From Scortum barcoo (taxonomy: Eukaryota > Chordata > Actinopteri > Centrarchiformes > Terapontidae): a DNA stretch of 64,000 nt. Location of the stretch: NCBI GenBank assembly GCA_023238725.1, contig CM041541.1, forward strand, positions 12,606,544-12,670,543, in the 5' to 3' direction. The translations under genes and the position numbers were made by a program. The notes under the pieces were generated by a model, which did not search any database, was not told where the DNA came from, and was given only the letters and a program-made list of their open reading frames with translations. Below are positions 13,501-24,969 of this stretch, piece after piece (positions within the stretch are counted from its first letter, which is position 1; the number at the start of each line of letters is the position of its first letter).

Positions 13501-16500
13501 ACCTATACCAATACAGGTAATCTGATAATAATATATAAGATGATTTTAGAGCATAAAAACATTTTTCTATGATCATGTAAATTATGTTATTAAAGGATTA
13601 CGATCAAAATGTGAAAAAACTCATCAATGTTTTCTGGTGGACAAAACCAAGTCATTAAAAGTGTGTTTTTAAATTTTTGTGCTGCAAATATTTACCAGAA
13701 GAACTAAAATAGACCAATGAATTTAAATAAAATGAAGTTAAAAGTGCAGTTTATTGTTGAGCTTCCATAAAGTTGGAAAACTGAGGGAGGTGAGAGAAAT
13801 ATTACATCCCGACTTTTAATATTTTGAATGGAAAGCTAAAAAAAAAATGTGACTTTGACAGGTAAAATCTTCTTTAACTTATCATGTATTGATAGATATT
13901 TGTACATTTATTTGACATTTTATTCCTAATTTGCCTTCCAGTTGTACAGATTTGTGACTTTTCTTTGTGCAGACGCATAAAAAAACAAACATTTGTGGTT
14001 TTCTCACCTTCTCTGAGCTCCTCTGACATTTCCACCGTCAGACAGCAGGAGAGTTTGGAAATAAAACAAAAAAATGTCTCAGATGACGGACCATAGACAG
14101 ATGTACAGATTTAAAGTACTTCTACTTCATTAGAGGTAAATATTGTACTTTTTACTCCGACTACATTTGTCCGACAGCTTTAGTTCCTTTACAGATGACG
14201 ACATTTAAAAAGAAATAAACTGTTTAAACCCTCCTTATTATCTGTAAAATGCATCGTCACAAAGCTAAAACAGGCTTTTCTGACTTTAATAAACACGTGC
14301 ATCAGTGATATTTACCTGATATTTACATTTTTCTTGACAATACTTCAGTAAGGTTTTGAACTTTTACTTGTAATGGAGTATTTTCTCAGTGTGGTTTGAG
14401 TACTTTTACTTAATTTACTTCCTCCAGCACTGGAAACAGATTAAATCAACAAAGACTTACCTACCAGATTCAAAAGCCTCCTCATCTGAGGGAGAGAAAA
14501 CAAAAAGGGGAATTAATAAATCACAAAGCAGCAAAGAGAATTTGTTACTTAAAGTTTAACTGACGAGAGGTGAAACTTACCTGCTTCGACACACTTCTCA
14601 TCGAGGGCCATCAAGTCCTCCTCTGTGGGTGAAAATGGAAATAAAGAGTGAAATCTGTGATGTAAATGCTTCAGTTTTACATCTGAATGAGCCGATCTGA
14701 AGCAGAGCTGTGTGTTTGTTTCCATCCTTACCTTCCTCTACAGTGCTCACTTTCGGTAAGCGCGGGATGAGACACAACGAAAACTCAAATGTCAAACTGT
14801 TTTTTAAAACTTTTCCATCAAACGTGGAGAGAAAATGTGAACTTACAGGTTTGTATGCAGCCGTGTGGCTGATAAGGCTGAGACCACCAGAACTCCCTCT
14901 GCTTCCTGTTATATATAATACATATTATTATTATATATACCCTGTTATAAATATTTAACTTCATTTAATAACTATAAATATTTCACATCAGCTTCCATGT
15001 TATGATGCTAAAAGAAAAATCAAATAAGACCTTGGCTTGTAATCTGATTTTTGCTATTTCACATCAACCTACAGAGATTTTTTAAGAAAGAAGCCAATTT
15101 TCAGGTATTTAAATAAAAAAAAGAATATATTACAATTAGCTTTACTGAATTTACTTTAATATCTGATGAGTTTGGTGAACGCAAAAGTTAACTACAGTGA
15201 AGTCAAACGTTCAGCATCTTAGTTTGGCACAATCAGTTTCACACTATGTTAAAATTATCTGTTGATTATTTTCCCCATTAATTTAGTAATCATTCTTTTT
15301 CTACAAAATATTAGAAAATACTCAACAGTCCAAAATGCAAATATATTCCATTTATACTGATATAAAACAGAATAAAATCAGTAAATTCTTAGATTTATGA
15401 ATCTCGAAGCAGAGATTATTTGGTTTTGTTGCTTCATTAACAAATAAAATGATCTTTTCAAAGCTGTTTTGAACAGTTTTTGTCTTTTAAAGGTGCTTTG
15501 GAACCAAGACAAAGTTATTTTGGACTTTTTTTAGTTATCAAAATGAAAAGGAGACTATATCATCTTAAAAAAATATTATTGTTATATATTGTTTCCGTGT
15601 GACATCCAGCTGCAGTTTCCACACATAAACAACAAACTAAAGGATATATTATCTATTATAGATTGAATATTGGGACCGTTTCAGCAGGTTGGTGGACGGG
15701 ATGAGGCCGGCGCAGGCTGTGGTGCTGGGCAGTTTCTTCGCCTGCCACCAGAGGGCGTCCGTCTGGTCCACGATCTCCAGCACGTCGCCTTTTCTGAAGC
15801 TCATCCCGGCGTCGGCGCAGGGGATGGTGGGGTCCTGCTGGGGGCTGTAGTCGGCCATCGCCCGCACGTACAGCTAACAGACGGGGGGGTTTATTACGAC
15901 ATGTTTTATTTTGTAAAATAAAGAGGCAGCTTCAGATGGCGACTCACCATCGTCTGGTTGTGGACCGGTCTCTCTGTGATGGGAACGACCTTGAACATGA
16001 TGGTGCCCTGAGACCTGGCCTGCTGTTTGGTTGTAAAAAAAACAACGTGGATTAATTAGCATGGCTCCTAAACTTAAACATCCATCAGATTATGGTCTTA
16101 TTTTCCACATAAACAACCTACCACAAGTTGGATAACTTGCTCAGGCTCCATCCCGTCCACAGGAAAACCGTTCACCTCTATGATCCTGTCGCCTGCGTGA
16201 AGAAGACCTTCACACAAGGATACGAATTTCATTTTCACACATTAGAAACTATTAAAGCAAAACAAAACTCGGACTAGAGAATGATAAAGAACTATTTTCC
16301 ACATTTCTAAAAGGGTCAGTTGTTAAAATTAAATTATTTCTAAGTCGAGTTGATTATACAAAGCTGGGATATAAAGCAACAATAAACATTATTATTAAGA
16401 GAAAAAAGGCCCACCACTTCGATCAGCCAGCCCTCCATGAATCACGCGAGCGATAAAAATCTCCCCCGTGATCTCGTTTCTCTTTATGGTCGCTCCCTGC

Positions 16501-18701
16501 AACAGAGAAGAAGAAAAGACTGCTGTAACGTGGAGTAAAGGTCAAATCGAACCACACGAATGAAGACGAGTAAAACTGATGGAGGCTGACGGGATGTGAA
16601 CCGTTGTGGCGTGAAATGGAAGGAGGAGATCGGCATCATCACAAACGAACCAGATGATATGAAACATCACCGGTGAGAAGAGTGAAATGGTCGCACACGG
16701 TGGAAGAAAACGATGAGAAACGCCACAAAAAGTACGAAATAAATAATCTACCGCTGTGGGTGTTTGCAGGTCAGCCGCTCCGCTGAGACGGCGTTAAAGG
16801 ACCCATGAAGTCGACTCTTTGGATGCTCTGCGGCGTCTCTCATGCCGCCTTCTTCCTCCTCGTCTTCTTCCTGCCTTTCACGGTGTGAGAGGGCTCGTCG
16901 AGGAGGCCGTTGGTCAGAAGGTGCTCGGACGTTTGAGGCTCAGCTTGTTTCTTCTGCGCCAAAGGGGAGTTTCTGGTTTTCATGGTGGTTCGAGGTGATC
17001 CCCGGCAGGACGCGGACAGACAGCTGATCGCCTGAGAGGTGGAGGGAGCTTCGACGGAGCTGCTGAGCGAGCTGGAGGAGGACGGCGAGGAACATCTGGA
17101 CTGGTGTGTCAGGGATGGACGCTGCTCTCGGCTCTTCGGGCTTTTCTTCGGCGTGCCGTCTCGCTCGGCGACGCTGATCTCGGCTGATCTGGTGGCGGCG
17201 AGCAGCGTCTGCAGCCGGTCCACCACCTGCGTGAGGAGGACCAGAGCCTGCGAGTTGTCCTGCACCGAGTCCGACATGCGCTCGGTCGCGGCCGCCATCT
17301 GTTCCCCGAGCAGCTTGATGTCTTTGGTGCTGCTTTCCATGGAGCTGGCGGCAAGCTGCACCGTCGTCCTCAGCTCGTCCAGACTCTCCTGCTTGGCGAA
17401 ACTCCAGGCGAAGCTCCACGGGGGGGGCAAGGGGGCACGGGGGGCAGATCCACCACACGGCGAGGACACATGGGGCTCGGTGGGTGGAGCCGTGCGAGCG
17501 CTCCGACGCCTACCGAAGGCGGGCGGGAATGGAGGCAGTTATGTACGTTGGAATAATACGGCATGGAGAGACACGGGGCGGGACGTCGTCCACGGCCGCG
17601 CTGTGGGGAGCGAGGACGAGGCTTCGGTGGACTCTTCATCTTCTTCTCCGCTGTCTATCTCTTCAATGACGTTGTCTCCAATGAGAAAACAGAGATTATT
17701 AATGAATATCTGATGAGATGGAGGGAGAAGGCGCAGTGACGGAGGATGAGCAGCTCTTTTCTTACCGATCAGGACGGAGCTGTAGACCGAAGGCGCCGAG
17801 CGGTTCAGACTCTGCCCCCACAGCAGGTCGGAGTAACAAACCCGACAGCGACTCGGCTCGCCGCAGCACGTCTGACAGTTACTGACTGGTTTACAGCGAG
17901 GGGGGGGGTACGGCCGAGCTGCTGCGGCCTGACACGGCGGCTCGATCGGCGGGTAGCTGCCTCTCCGAACGCCGCACCACGACGGGTCCTTGAGGCCCCT
18001 CGGAGCGGGACTCTGGGCCCCGAGAAGCCTCTGCCGGGTCAGACGCCTCAGGGTGTCCCAGTGACTGTGGACACCCCCCCTCGAGCTCTTTGCAGACGGG
18101 GAGGATGAACCGGGTGGCGACTGGCTGACTTTCCGGTGATCACAGAGCTGTGAGACGACAGCGTCACTCAAAGAAGGAGGAGGACGTTCAGACTGAGAAA
18201 ACATCTGCAGGAAAACTTCACTGATCAGTAAATAAAAAAGATGCTTGTGACAAACAAAATGTCTCCAAACTTTTCTGTTTTTCTTAAAAAATCCTTATTT
18301 TCTGGAGATTTCTGCTCCTATGAAGCATCAACAGACTATTACTAAAATGAAAGATTATAAAATTCAAACATCTGGTCTCTTTTGGATACAGTCAGCTGTT
18401 TGATTTATATTCAGCAAAATAAATAAATAAATAAAAAATCCTACATAATAAAATGAGCATCTGCTGCCACACAGCTGCAGCAACATTTCTATTGTGGTCC
18501 AGTTTACATCCTGAAATGTCAGTTTTAAATGTCAGCTGACAAATTATATTAAAAACACATCATTAAAATAAAATATTAAACTTTTTCTACATATAAAGGG
18601 CAGCTTAAAGGGTCAGTTCACACAAAATATAGTTTCATACTAATCAAGCCACGTGAATAATTAAAGTTTTGTCAGAAATGTGTTTTTATGTGTTTCATAT
18701 T

Positions 18702-18788
<87 letters not shown>

Positions 18789-21360
18789 TACAGTATAATA
18801 CAGTGTGGTAAACAGTGTTATTATATTATATTAATACAAAGTGATTATTTAATTGTATTAAAATTCATTCTGGTGTTTGCTCTTACATCAGATGGCAGCA
18901 TGTAGAACAATTTTCTTTATTTGTGCTGCTTGCTTTTAAAGTTTGACTTTAATTCAAGATTCAAGATTAAAGATTTCATTTATTATCATGTGCAGGTCCA
19001 GCTCCTTAAACATTGCTCAAAATAATTTAGAAAGAGTCCATACGTGCAAAAAGAAAAATAGATATAGGACTAAAATAAATAACAACATTAGCAATAAAAT
19101 AAAGAGACCTAAAATAAAAATACTATGACTAAATAAGATACACAACTAAAAATATCAACAATAGAATACGGAAATAACGTAGAATTACAAGGTGCACACA
19201 CTGAATAGTGCAATTAAGAGGAGTTTAACAGTATTTAATTGCTTAATTGGTTTTAATTTTTTCTTATTTTAGTTTTATGTACCTCTTGTTTTTTTACTTC
19301 CTCCATTTATCTGTGCTAGTTTCTGTCATTGTGCTGCTGCAAAACTGATTTCTGATTACCTTTGGGCTAAAGTTAATCTTGTCTTATAAAATTATAGAAT
19401 ATCTTTTCAGTGCACAATAACAAAATTCAGCAGCATTTCTTGCACAAAATTAAGATTTGCAGGTTTTTTGTGCATCTGTTTTGCTGTTTATATTCTTAAC
19501 AGTCACAGCTGCAAATGAAAATCCACAGACATTATGGGTGACCATTTTCATTTGATCTGTTTTCTATCACAGAAATATTCATCATAACGGCTTTAAATCA
19601 GATCATTTGTGACTGTGAAAGTGACCCATTATCTTTCTCTGCAGCGTGACTTCGTTTGTGTGCTCAGAGAGGATTGTCGGGTGGGTTTCCCTCATCCCAG
19701 AAAACCTGTTTTTTGCAAAGAGGGATTAAAAAAATGACTTTCATACAAAACAACAGGTGTGATCTCGTTAAAATGCGACCTCCTCTGCAGGTCGGGGAGC
19801 ATCTGAACCAGTCAAATCATGTGTCAAATCAAAGAAGAACTTCCTGAAACTGAACTTTGTTTGCATTTCTTATATTTTAAAACTTTGAATACGTAACGAG
19901 GAGACTTCAGCTCACCAGAGACTGCTTGTTTTTGACCAGGCAGACGATCCTCGTGGCCTCCTCGTCGTCCGGCAGATCGTCCGGCATTGGTGGCAGCACC
20001 GGCTCGAAATCCTTCTGGGCCACCGTATCATGAGCTGAGAGAAGAGCCTACGAAACACGAAGACCATTAAAAAAAATATCTGTGACTATACAACCAAACA
20101 ACAAGAAAAATAAATCTTTGTAAAAATCTTTAGTTACAATCACACAAAATATCCAATAAATCCAATAATTGATATTAATGTGAGGTGATGTTTGTTTCGT
20201 CTTTACCTGCAGGTGTGGCTGTCTCAGGAGGCGATAAAGCTCTTTGGCCTCTTCGGAGCAGCCTGGCAATGATCGGATGTCGATCAGCAGCTGCAGAAAC
20301 AACAAATTCAATTAAAATAAAAGTAAAAATGCTTCTTTATAATGAACAAATTATTAATAAGAACAAATCTGAGAGGAACCTGAAGAGAAAGTCCTGAAGC
20401 GTAGTTCAGAGCCGGAGCTGGAGAATCTCTCAGGAACCTCTGAAGACACTGATACACCTGCAGAGACGTTATTGATCAGTTTAAGGGAACAAATACTGCA
20501 AGGCCGATCAATAAAGTGTCTTTAAGTCCTTAAACTACTGATTCCACACATTTACACAGGTTGTTGGTGCACATCTGCTCCTATATTCAGTATAAGTGCA
20601 GATTTAATGAAGGAAAAAGTACATTTGTTTTATATTTTAGCTTCCAAAGGATTATTTATTGATTATCAGTGTGGAGGAATACAAATAAACATCTGGCAGC
20701 AGCTATATTTGTCCTTATAGACCAACTTCAGACACATAAATGCATGAATTAACTCACACATGACAAACCAGGAAGGGTTTATATGAAACCGGCAGGAATA
20801 AAACACCAAAGAAAGTAACTGAATAATCAATAAAAATAAATAATGTATTGATTTTGGGTTAAATCTGTTGTTTTTTTGAACAACAGATTTGAGAATTTGT
20901 CACATTCAGGATCCACCTCAAAGATAATTTTACTTTGAAAATCAGAGTCTGATAATAATGTAAGTGTGTGGTGTGTCATATAACAGAGGTGACCTGAAAA
21001 AAAGCAGCACAAACAACAGGAAGTGAATTTAATCACAATAAATGTTGATGAGAAAATGTTAAAATCATGACTGATGTTAATACTTTTTTTTTTTTATTAC
21101 TTTGAGCAGCGACTGCAGCCAGGCGGCGTTGAGCAGACTGTGGAGGATCTCCGCTCCGTCGATGTCCTGATCCACCGACTGCCTCACCTCCTCGATCACA
21201 TCTGTCAGGATCTGACGCAGGCCTGCAGCACGCACACACATTAATGGATTATTGTGGCGTGAACACACACATGAAGCTGTGTGTTGATGTGTGACATCTC
21301 ACCGTGCTCTCCAAGCTCACAGTGGGGGTTCAACACCTGAGCCTCCACCGCCTGCCTCAT
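10576..21360 (-). CDS. mpp4: MPP4, membrane-associated guanylate kinase (L27-PDZ-SH3-GUK)
   Basis: Scaffold protein of the MPP/p55 MAGUK family; the mammalian orthologue acts at photoreceptor synapses. Coding exons: 21303-21360, 21101-21222, 20380-20457, 20207-20290, 19916-20047, 16415-16496, 16122-16207, 15948-16022, 15677-15873, 14847-14905, 14732-14749, 14581-14622, 14465-14485, 14008-14022, 13167-13208, 12862-13035, 12556-12636, 12305-12398, 11863-11971, 11552-11686, 10576-10767. They total 1896 nt, or 631 aa; human is 637. Paired L27 domains span about residues 20-115, PDZ about 147-235 (GATIKRNEITG, GGLADRSG), SH3 about 240-302 (RKGDVLEIVDQTDALWWQAKK) and GUK about 428-631. The GUK P-loop reads GPSGVGVNEL and lacks the catalytic lysine, so it is a binding module, not an enzyme. 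Intron 5 (16497-19915) contains a separate same-strand coding region. All phases close. Confidence 0.95.
11350..11457 (+). mobile_element. LINE 3' end with (TATC)n tail
   Basis: The segment GCTGCTGTAACCTGACAATT, then CACCCACAGAATCAATAGAG, then a TATCTATC/TATG tail of about 60 bases is the usual 3' terminus of teleost L2-like elements whose microsatellite tail is TATC. It lies in an MPP4 intron. Confidence 0.6.
11395..11457 (+). repeat. (TATC)n/(TATG)n microsatellite
   Basis: TATC units with a few TATG interruptions; the tail of the LINE end at 11350. Confidence 0.9.
14008..14749 (-). other. mpp4: Cluster of phase-1 mini-exons in the MPP4 SH3-GUK hinge
   Basis: Four very short exons lie within 750 bases: 14732-14749 (18 nt), 14581-14622 (42 nt), 14465-14485 (21 nt) and 14008-14022 (15 nt). 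A fifth, 13167-13208 (42 nt), follows. Each length is a multiple of three and each junction is phase 1, so any subset can be skipped without a frameshift. They encode an acidic linker (STVEE, EEDLMALDEKCVEA, DEEAFES, EELRE, EEDDFCSNIEGIYL) that matches the human MPP4 linker in order. The 18-nt exon uses a weak AAAG acceptor. Confidence 0.85.
14097..14435 (+). repeat. Teleost dispersed repeat, family B, copy 2
   Basis: A longer copy of the element at 180-430. It ends with the characteristic GAGTACTTTTACTTAATTTA and CCTCCAGCACTGG tail and lies in an MPP4 intron next to the mini-exons. Confidence 0.7.
15745..15757 (+). promoter_or_regulatory. CTCF-like core inside the MPP4 SH3 exon
   Basis: CCACCAGAGGGCG matches the CTCF core consensus exactly, on the plus strand, within coding exon 15677-15873. 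A one-off variant, CCACAAGAGGGCG, lies at 61141-61153. Confidence 0.35.
16840..18204 (-). CDS. Unassigned gene nested in MPP4 intron 5 (Cys motif, coiled coil, basic tail)
   Basis: I do not recognise this protein. Exon A, 17766-18204, starts with ATG directly after a good acceptor (TTTTCCTGCAG) and encodes 146 residues. It has a Ser/Pro-rich start and six cysteines at residues 104, 110, 113, 114, 120 and 123, forming two CxxC pairs that could bind zinc. It ends phase 1 at a GTAAGA donor. Exon B starts at 17675 and continues in phase with the acidic DNVIEEIDSGEEDEE. A further open frame, 16840-17469, encodes a heptad-like segment (ESLDELRTTVQL, KLLGEQMAAATERMSD, LLTQVVDRLQTLL), then a Ser-rich stretch and a basic end (KGRKKTRRKKAA). 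Exon B's frame stops near 17537, so a small intron or a frameshift must join it to the coil. GTGTCT or GTATTA donors with the CAG acceptor near 17388 would keep phase, but both are weak. High GC against AT-rich flanks supports coding. Confidence 0.5.
18708..18785. repeat. (AT)n microsatellite
   Basis: About 78 bases of uninterrupted AT in MPP4 intron 5, upstream of the nested coding region. Confidence 0.95.
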
Positions 21361-22439
21361 GGTCACCGCACCCCCGACCTTTGACCCCGACCGCCCGCTG
21401 ATTGCTCACAGAAACTGGAAAACAAAGCAGCAGAATAAAAGTCTTATAAATAATCGATCAACAGGGAAATACTGATCATTGATAATCATTCGGTTCCTGA
21501 TTAATGTTGAATTATGTTTAAAAATGACTGTTTTCTTAATGAAGTTTGGTGTTGACATTTTGTGTTCACACCTTTTATATGATGTCAAAGAGAAATAAAA
21601 GTTTTTTATGGTTCAGAAATTCACTTTAATCAACAATATTTAAAAAAAAAGGCAAATAATCTCAGATTCCAGCTTCTGATGTGAAGATTTAATACTTCTT
21701 TGTTTCCTAACATTGCAAAATGAATATTTTGGGGGTTTTTGAATATTGTTCCAACAAAACAAGACATGTTAAGATGTCACCTCTGATTTTTTTCGCTATT
21801 TATTGACAACGATCAAAAGATTAACTGACAAAAACTTTAATCAACAATGAGGATTATCGTTTGTTGAACTCACATAAACCTCAAGTGACTGTTTATATTC
21901 ATCCATTTGGGAAAAGACTCTTGTTGTGATGAATTCATGTCATCATATGTGTGTTTGATGAATGAATTAACTGAGGACTGATTTATGGCTGCAACAGTTA
22001 TTTTTATCATTTTATTCTCTAAATTCATTGGTTAACTGGTCTATTAAGTGTCAGAAAATGTAGAAATATGCTCTTTTTTATTGCAATCATTATTTAATCT
22101 AAAAAAAAGGTCTAAAATCTAAAGATCTTTAACGAAGAGAGACTTAAATAAACTGAATTATCAGAATATTTGATGAATTTTCTGTTGACTGATTGTTTCA
22201 AAGAGGACCATTTACTCCTCTTTTTAAATTTAGTTTCTTCTCTTTTCAGAAATCTCAACTTCGCCACACAACAGCTGCAGGTTTTCATCTCGTTCACCTT
22301 CTTGTTGTGGTCGAATCTCTGCAATCATGAATGATTTCACACAAATGATAAAGAGCTGCTGTCTGAGGTGCTTGTTTATCATGTTTTCAACATTAAAACA
22401 TTTTTCTAAATTAATCAATGTATGTAAAACCTGAAGAAT

Positions 22440-22870
22440 TTAAATATAAAGATTCATTTCCACACTCAATTTTAACTATATATTGATTAAGTTAACATGT
22501 AAATCAGGTGTAGAAATAGAGAGCTTATTGGTGCATTAAAATCTGTTTTAGCTGTTGTCGGTGAAGAAATTTGGCTCTTTTTGTGCCTTTTATACAATCA
22601 ATTTAGCTGTTTTCATCTGAGAAAAGTTATCTGAAGTTAAAAAATACATTGGGAAAAAAAGATATATTTTTCTATGACTGCAACTCAGGATTATTTTTTC
22701 AATTAATGGTTAATCAATTCATCATTTAGTTTCTGAAATGTCAAAATATGATGGAAAAATGTCCCCTCACACCTTCTCACAGCTGAAGGTGACGTCTTCA
22801 AATGTCTACTTTTATCCAAAACCCCAAAATATTCAGTTTATAATAATAATTTAAAACAAACAAAAAAAAG
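22440..22870 (-). repeat. Dispersed repeat, family A, with extended match to 24.5-24.9 kb
   Basis: Blocks GTTGTCGGTGAAGAAATTTG, TTTTGTGCCTTTTATACAAT, CAGCTGAAGGTGACGTCTTC and CCCAAAATATTCAGTTTATA recur in the same order at about 24530-24910. The two copies form a direct repeat 2.1 kb apart. Confidence 0.7.
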
Positions 22871-24529
22871 AGTCCATCGAATGACAAGAACTTGATGTTG
22901 GACCCCCCCTCAAAGGACAAACAAAATAATAAAACTTCTACAAGATAAGGCTGCAAGATAAGCTACTAAAACCTGCTTTTTTACTAATTTACTCTTAATA
23001 AAAAGAACAAAACCAGCCGACATGCAGTGAGACGTCTGTTTAGTGTGTAATCCAGCCGTGAGCGTGTGGAGGATCAGGTGAGGAGGCACGGTCACAACTC
23101 CATCAGTGGTTAGTGTAAACGAGGTCAGGGGTTAATGGCACACTTCACAGCATCTTGTACGACCGCGAAAGTACGAGCAGAGCATCATCTCTGACACGAG
23201 AGAGAAAACGCCAACATCGACACAGCTGTTAATCTGAGGAGATATTTCACTTTAATTAGGTCAAGACTTAAAAAAAAAAATGTTCAGATAAGTTTTACCA
23301 CCTTTAATATCTCTGATCATCACAGCTATTTCATGCAAAAAGACACACGTGAGGCATTCGAGCAAAAACAGTCGAGCTCTGCAGGGGGTTTCTGTAGTTA
23401 AAGAAGAGGATGATCCTTGTGGCCTTCCTCCGACTCTTCCTCCCTTTAAAAGTGCATCTTACCTTTAATCCTTCAAAGTTTTTATCCTCCAGCTCCTGCA
23501 GGTCTGAGCACCGACACGAGGTGCAGGAAAAGGGATATATGATGGGAAAATATTCCCCCCTCAGAGACCGGACGGAGCTCTACGCTTTCATCGAGCTGCA
23601 GGGAACGAGAGAGGAAAAGAGAGAGAGAGGGCTGTAATCTCTCCCGATCCCACTTAATCCCGGGCAAGTGAGCCGCCTGCCTCTGGCCACCGGAAGCCGG
23701 TTCCTCCCTCATCGGTTGGCTGGTTGCCGCAAGGCTGCCAAATCTTCTTAACTCTTTCAGCTTTCAGCAGCACGCAGGAGGAAGAGGAGGCCGTCTGACG
23801 AAGGAGGAGAGAATTTACCTGTAAAGACGAGAAAAAGGAGCAAAGATCAGTTTCACACAGATTGGAGAAATGTTCTTAGAAAGAGGACAGAGTTAGAAAG
23901 TAAAGACAGAAGGAGGTGTGAAGGTTGTTCAAAAATCTGCTTCGACAGCTGGAGAGAGTGGAGAGAGGGCAAACTGCAAAGAGAAACAACCTTTAAGTCT
24001 CCTTATTCAGCTTAAAATCTGTCAGAAACAGGGCTAATCTGATAAATTTGTAATCTAATTCCCAAAGATATTCAACACAACCCCCCCAACCCGCCTCCTC
24101 TTCATCTGAAATCCTAATACGTCTTTATTCTCCACAAAACACAAAGATTATCTCTCAGCTGTTGATAAAAACACGTCTTTGTTGGTTAATTCTCACTTAA
24201 ATCTCCAAAAAGAGGATTTATCAATTTATCAGTTTATCTAAAATGTAAAGGCCTCCTCATGATCTGAGAAAATAAACATCCACAATTAAAATTAATTAAT
24301 CAAAATTAAACAATTAAACAAAAATGTGTCAGATAAGTTAAAAATGACTGAATATTTCAATCAATAACACTTGTTAAACAATTAAAATAAAGTATAAAAA
24401 GGAAGACTAAATTAAAACTAAATTAAAAGGTAATTAATTCAAAATGTTAAAAACTTTCTTCACTCATTTATCTATTCCCTGTTTTTGCTTGCTTTTTATG
24501 GAGATTAAAGCCCAAATATTAAGCTTTTT

Positions 24530-24910
24530 ATTGATTTCCACACTCCTTTTTAAATATATATTGATGTAATTAGCAATATTTTACATATTTTACTACATTT
24601 AGTCAGTTTCAGAGCTACATATTTAACACTCACCAAAAGTAATCTCATGTAAATCAGGTGAGAAGTTGTCTGTTTAATCTGTTGTCGGTGAATAAATTTG
24701 GCTTTTTGTGCCTTTTCTACAATCATTTAGCAGTTTCCATCTGAGAAAACTTATTTGAAGTGAATAAATACGTAAACTGTCAAAATGTCAAAATATGGTG
24801 GAAAAATGTTCCCTCACACCATCTCACAGCTGAAGGTGACATCTTCAAATGTCTTATTTTATCCAAAATCCCAAAATATTCAGTTTATAATAATTTAAAA
24901 CAGAGAAAAA
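24530..24910 (-). repeat. Dispersed repeat, family A, second copy of the direct pair
   Basis: Partner of 22440-22870, in the same order and orientation with about 85-90% apparent identity in the best blocks. It lies just left of the likely ALS2 polyadenylation site. Confidence 0.7.
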
Positions 24911-24969
24911 CAACACATCCTCACATTAGAGAAAATAAACCAAATAAAATCGTACGAGCAGATCACTTT

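Larger units (their letters stand above)
16497..19915. other. MPP4 intron 5, hosts a nested coding region
   Basis: Large intron between the exon ending in KNKQSL and the exon starting with GATIKRNE, both phase 0. It carries the GC-rich nested coding region 16840-18204, an (AT)n microsatellite at 18708-18785, and a retroelement-like AT-rich tract at about 18945-19210. Outside these it shows nothing recognisable. Confidence 0.8.

Noticed and set aside
17039..17713. Plus-strand ORF of 224 codons in MPP4 intron 5
   Set aside because: Opposite strand of the nested coding region. The minus strand has the acceptor, donor and heptad pattern, and the plus frame shows no domain or splice context.
18669..18905. 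ORF of repeating Tyr-Ile
   Set aside because: Translation of the (AT)n microsatellite.
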